Shown here piece after piece: positions 61,726-64,000 of a DNA stretch of 64,000 nt (the first letter of the stretch is position 1; every line of letters begins with the position of its first letter). Source of the DNA: Verrucomicrobiota bacterium. GTDB lineage: Bacteria; Verrucomicrobiota; Verrucomicrobiia; Limisphaerales; UBA11320. Position numbers and translations under genes: made by a program. The notes beneath the pieces were generated by a model. It worked only from the letters and a program-made list of their open reading frames with translations. It was not told the origin of the DNA and searched no databases. Where the stretch lies: contig JACQFQ010000015.1 in NCBI GenBank assembly GCA_016199985.1, positions 1-64,000 of the forward strand, in the 5' to 3' direction.

Positions 61726-62304
61726 ATGATTATGAACAACTCATCTTTGTCGCTTCAGGACCTTTTTCTAGACGGTCTGGCGGATATTTACTATGCGGAG
61801 AATCAACTCGTCCGCGCCCTGCCCAAAATGGCGAAGGCCGCCAATAACGAGGACCTAAAAAAGGGGTTCCAATCGCACCTTAAGGAGACAGAAGGCCATG
61901 TGAAGAAGGTAGAAAAAATCTTTGGCATCTTTGGAGAGAAAGCTAAAGCGAAGAAATGCCACGCCATTGTCGGACTTCTCGCTGAGGCGGATGAAATGGC
62001 TTCTGAGAACAAAGGTGAAACCACGCTCGACGCCGCGCTCATTGCAGCCGCCCAAAAAGTGGAGCACTACGAAATTGGGACTTATGGCACTTTGCACGAA
62101 TGGGCGATTCTGCTCGAGAATGAGAGCGCAGCGGATCTCCTTCAAACGATCTTGGACGAAGAGCGGGCCGCAAATGACGCGCTCACGGACCTGGCTAAAT
62201 CCGGATGCAATGCCGCCGCCACAGAGTGGGCCGAGGACGATCATTCTGACCGCCTCCGGAGCAATAAGTCCAATCGCGGACGCTGCGTGCGAATGAGCAC
62301 CTGA
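61726..62304 (+). CDS. DUF892 ferritin-like protein (YciE/YciF type), 192 aa
   Basis: A four-helix ferritin-like protein: LQDLFLDGLADIYYAENQLVRALPKMAKAAN, HLKETEGHVKKVEKIFGIFG, AALIAAAQKVEHYEIGTYGTLHEWA and LLQTILDEERAANDALTDLA. The Glu/His residues of the di-iron site (YAENQL, KETEGH, VEHYEIG, DEERAAN) are present. Family members are induced by osmotic and other stress and may handle iron or peroxide. The last 30 residues (EDDHSDRLRSNKSNRGRC) are unlike the usual Ala-rich end; a late frameshift or a new tail is possible. It is separated from the previous gene by the strong hairpin. Confidence 0.9.
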   Translation: MIMNNSSLSLQDLFLDGLADIYYAENQLVRALPKMAKAANNEDLKKGFQSHLKETEGHVKKVEKIFGIFGEKAKAKKCHAIVGLLAEADEMASENKGETTLDAALIAAAQKVEHYEIGTYGTLHEWAILLENESAADLLQTILDEERAANDALTDLAKSGCNAAATEWAEDDHSDRLRSNKSNRGRCVRMST

Positions 62305-62341
62305 CCATCAAATACGAGTCTATCGTATGGGCCATCCGAAC

Positions 62342-62376
62342 CGCCCTGAGACAAAGCCCCGCTGTATCGCAGGGCG
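62342..62376 (+). terminator. Possible terminator after the DUF892 gene
   Basis: 7-bp perfect stem CGCCCTG / CAGGGCG with a 21-base loop, followed by a moderately T-rich stretch (ttctttctc). It lies 38 bases after the stop at 62304. The long loop makes the call weak. Confidence 0.35.
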
Positions 62377-62524
62377 TACGTTCTTTCTCACAACTCAACA
62401 TGAGTCCGCCTCCGGGGCCATTTTCACGACGTAGTTGAGGAATACGGAAGCTCGGCCCGCCACCAGCAATCTGGGGAATCGGCCGAGGCCCGCACGATCG
62501 TTTCGGTCCTCTCTTATTAATCGC

Positions 62525-63673
62525 ATGCCAGCCTGTGATGAAACGCGAGAATCCCACGAGACTCGGTCGCCTGCTAAGCACACAACACAGGCGGCTGACA
62601 GAGCCGACACGCACGTAAAGCAAGAATCCTCCTCCGGCCTTCGATCGACGTCCTATGTGGTAACTACACTCTTAGGACTCACTGCGTTTGCCTACTACGC
62701 GCATTCAGTGGTCATACCCATTCTTTTCGCCTCCATCGCTTTCTTGACCCTAGAGCCGCCTGTCGCGTGGTTGCGACGTCACCATGTTCCTGCGCCGGTG
62801 GGCGCCGCACTCGTCCTTTCGATCTTCGTCCTCAGCACCGGCAGTGGCGCTTACTACCTGGGCCAACCCGCTATGGATTGGGTCAGAACAGCGCCCGAGA
62901 AACTGCCTCGCGTGCGCGAAAAATTCCAACGCATCCTGGATCCTGCCGCTCGACTACGAGCGGCGGCTTCGAGCGTCAGTCAACTCGGAGAACCCGAAGC
63001 TAAGACCAAAACGAATCCCCCCGTGGCCGTGAAGGAGAATCAGATGGCCAGCTCCGTGTTCTCATGGACAGGAAGCGCCCTGGCGGGCGTTGCGGAGACG
63101 CTCGGTCTTCTTTTTCTAATGCTCGCGGGGGGTGATCTGCTGATGCAAAAAGTCGTGAGCGTCATGCCCACCATACGGGACAAGAAGAGCGCCATCGCTC
63201 TATGGCGAGATATCCAAAACGGAATCTCGAGTTACCTTCTCTCCGTTACCATTATCAACATCTGTTTTGGACTTGCGGTCGGAGGTTCTCTGTGGGGACT
63301 CGGAATGCCGGGCGCCGCTATGTGGGGAGGTGTTGCGGCATTTCTAAACTTCGTTCCGTTTTTCGGTCCCGTTGTAGGCATGCTTGCTGTAGGGATGGCA
63401 GGCATCCTGGCCTTCGACACTCTCGGTCAGGGCCTGTTGCCGATGGGGGCTTATCTCGCTTTGCACTTGCTCGAAGCGAATGTCGTAACGCCGTTCGCGG
63501 TCGGACGTCGCTCCACTCTGAATCCGGTTGCGATGTTCGTGGCGCTGATTCTCTTCGGCTGGCTTTGGGGAGTTGTTGGAGGTCTTCTTGCAATCCCCCT
63601 CCTGGTGATAGCCAAAGCGACATGCGATCGCATCCCCCTCTGCAAACCATGGGCGGAGGTGCTCTCTCGCTAG
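62525..63673 (+). CDS. AI-2E family transporter (PerM-like), about 382 aa
   Basis: A membrane protein of the UPF0118/AI-2E exporter family. Hydrophobic helices start at about residue 45 (SYVVTTLLGLTAFAYYAHSVVIPILFASIAFLTLEPPV split over two helices). A soluble loop of about 90 residues follows, then further helices (IQNGISSYLLSVTIINICFGLAVG, AAMWGGVAAFLNFVPFFGPVVG). The family end motif appears as LILFGWLWGVVGGLLAIPLLVIAKATCD. Members export small molecules such as AI-2 or act as Na+/H+ antiporters. I choose ATG 62525; an in-frame start at 62435 adds 30 residues. It belongs to the stress-type cluster. Confidence 0.85.
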   Translation: MPACDETRESHETRSPAKHTTQAADRADTHVKQESSSGLRSTSYVVTTLLGLTAFAYYAHSVVIPILFASIAFLTLEPPVAWLRRHHVPAPVGAALVLSIFVLSTGSGAYYLGQPAMDWVRTAPEKLPRVREKFQRILDPAARLRAAASSVSQLGEPEAKTKTNPPVAVKENQMASSVFSWTGSALAGVAETLGLLFLMLAGGDLLMQKVVSVMPTIRDKKSAIALWRDIQNGISSYLLSVTIINICFGLAVGGSLWGLGMPGAAMWGGVAAFLNFVPFFGPVVGMLAVGMAGILAFDTLGQGLLPMGAYLALHLLEANVVTPFAVGRRSTLNPVAMFVALILFGWLWGVVGGLLAIPLLVIAKATCDRIPLCKPWAEVLSR

Positions 63674-64000
63674 TTTCCTTACTCCTGTGAAGTTCCGCAA
63701 TTGGAGAACTCCTCAACATAACAAGTAACCGTGTGCAAGTTGCATGGTCAGTCTTCGACTCCACGTGCGTCCTGCATAGCCCCGCTCATCTATTCGTTCC
63801 AAACCACTCTGGATTTGAGCGCGATGACCGAAAATCGACCGCGGCACGGCATTAGCTTAAAAGCTGACGACGCATGTATCGACCAACACTTGTCACAATG
63901 AAACCGCGAACTGAAAAGCCTAAGGCAGCGAACAAACTCAGGGGCGTTTTCTCGTTGGACGAGGGGTTGGTCTCAACCTATCTGAAAATGTTATGCTAGA
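63674..64000. other. Right-edge region, mostly non-coding
   Basis: After the transporter gene there is an imperfect hairpin (agttccgcaattggagaact, about 63699) and then sequence without domain-like coding, except for the small frame at 63874-63999. The DNA is AT-richer than the core of the window. No promoter or RNA gene is evident. Confidence 0.4.
63874..63999 (+). CDS. Possible small protein, 41 aa
   Basis: A short complete frame ending one base before the window edge. The sequence is basic in its first half (MKPRTEKPKAANKLRG) and ends FSLDEGLVSTYLKMLC, which could be a short helix. It could equally start at an inner ATG at 63898. It has no clear ribosome site and may be noise; I list it because it is complete and its composition is protein-like. 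Confidence 0.25.
   Translation: MYRPTLVTMKPRTEKPKAANKLRGVFSLDEGLVSTYLKMLC

Overview
The window looks like chromosomal DNA of a Verrucomicrobiota bacterium; a Planctomycetota member is less likely. The main reasons are a PVM-type bacterial microcompartment (BMC) operon, a DUF1501 plus DUF1549/DUF1553 (cytochrome/PSD1) pair, a stand-alone planctomycete-type cytochrome domain, a large periplasmic coiled-coil protein next to an alpha/alpha-toroid protein, and a Y_Y_Y sensor kinase. Most of the window is GC-rich. The two ends (about 1-10.6 kb and 59.4-64 kb) are visibly more AT-rich and look like accessory DNA.

Layout. 0.2-10.6 kb: an RHS polymorphic-toxin module on the minus strand, made of a secreted beta-helix-like protein, a 1.8-kaa RHS protein with a variable C-terminal tip, a candidate immunity gene, then a separate small secreted toxin-like gene with its own candidate immunity gene. 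11.5-15.2 kb: a two-component pair (propeller/Y_Y_Y sensor kinase and LuxR-type regulator). 15.2-20.6 kb: a minus-strand operon of coiled-coil protein, toroid protein, omega-amidase-like nitrilase and GNAT. 20.7-22.7 kb: a cytochrome-domain protein and an OprB-like porin. 22.8-28.8 kb: a tightly coupled operon of fatty-acid desaturase, methyltransferase, GT2, GT4 and a multispan export protein. 28.9-32.6 kb: ppnP and small genes. 32.6-40.1 kb: a minus-strand run of argJ, argB, an Hsp70, a GNAT, a lipoyl/E3-binding/KDG-kinase fusion and an epimerase. 40.2-44.2 kb: an Rrf2 regulator, ilvB behind a classical attenuator with a valine-rich leader peptide, cutA and a C39-like peptidase. 44.2-50.5 kb: an SDR, a POT peptide transporter and the DUF1501/PSD1 pair. 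50.6-59.4 kb: an eleven-gene BMC operon and its divergent DeoR regulator. 59.8-63.7 kb: a stress-type cluster (double PRC-barrel/BON protein, YflT-like glycine-zipper protein, DUF892 ferritin-like protein, AI-2E family transporter).

How it works together. The BMC operon encodes a class II sugar-phosphate aldolase, a CoA-acylating aldehyde dehydrogenase, the phosphotransacylase PduL and acetate kinase, inside a shell of three BMC-H and three BMC-P proteins. This is the core needed to cleave fuculose/rhamnulose 1-phosphate and turn the aldehyde product into acyl-CoA, acyl-phosphate and ATP. Several enzymes carry amphipathic encapsulation-peptide-like helices. The most unusual items are the lipoyl/PSBD/KDG-kinase fusion, the complete leader-peptide attenuator in front of ilvB, a TIM-barrel-like BMC protein of unknown function with a C-terminal encapsulation-like tail, a 15-residue insertion just before the ArgJ autocleavage site, and a 21-bp-spaced direct repeat in the DeoR/pduL intergenic region. 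All calls come from reading the sequence without database searches.
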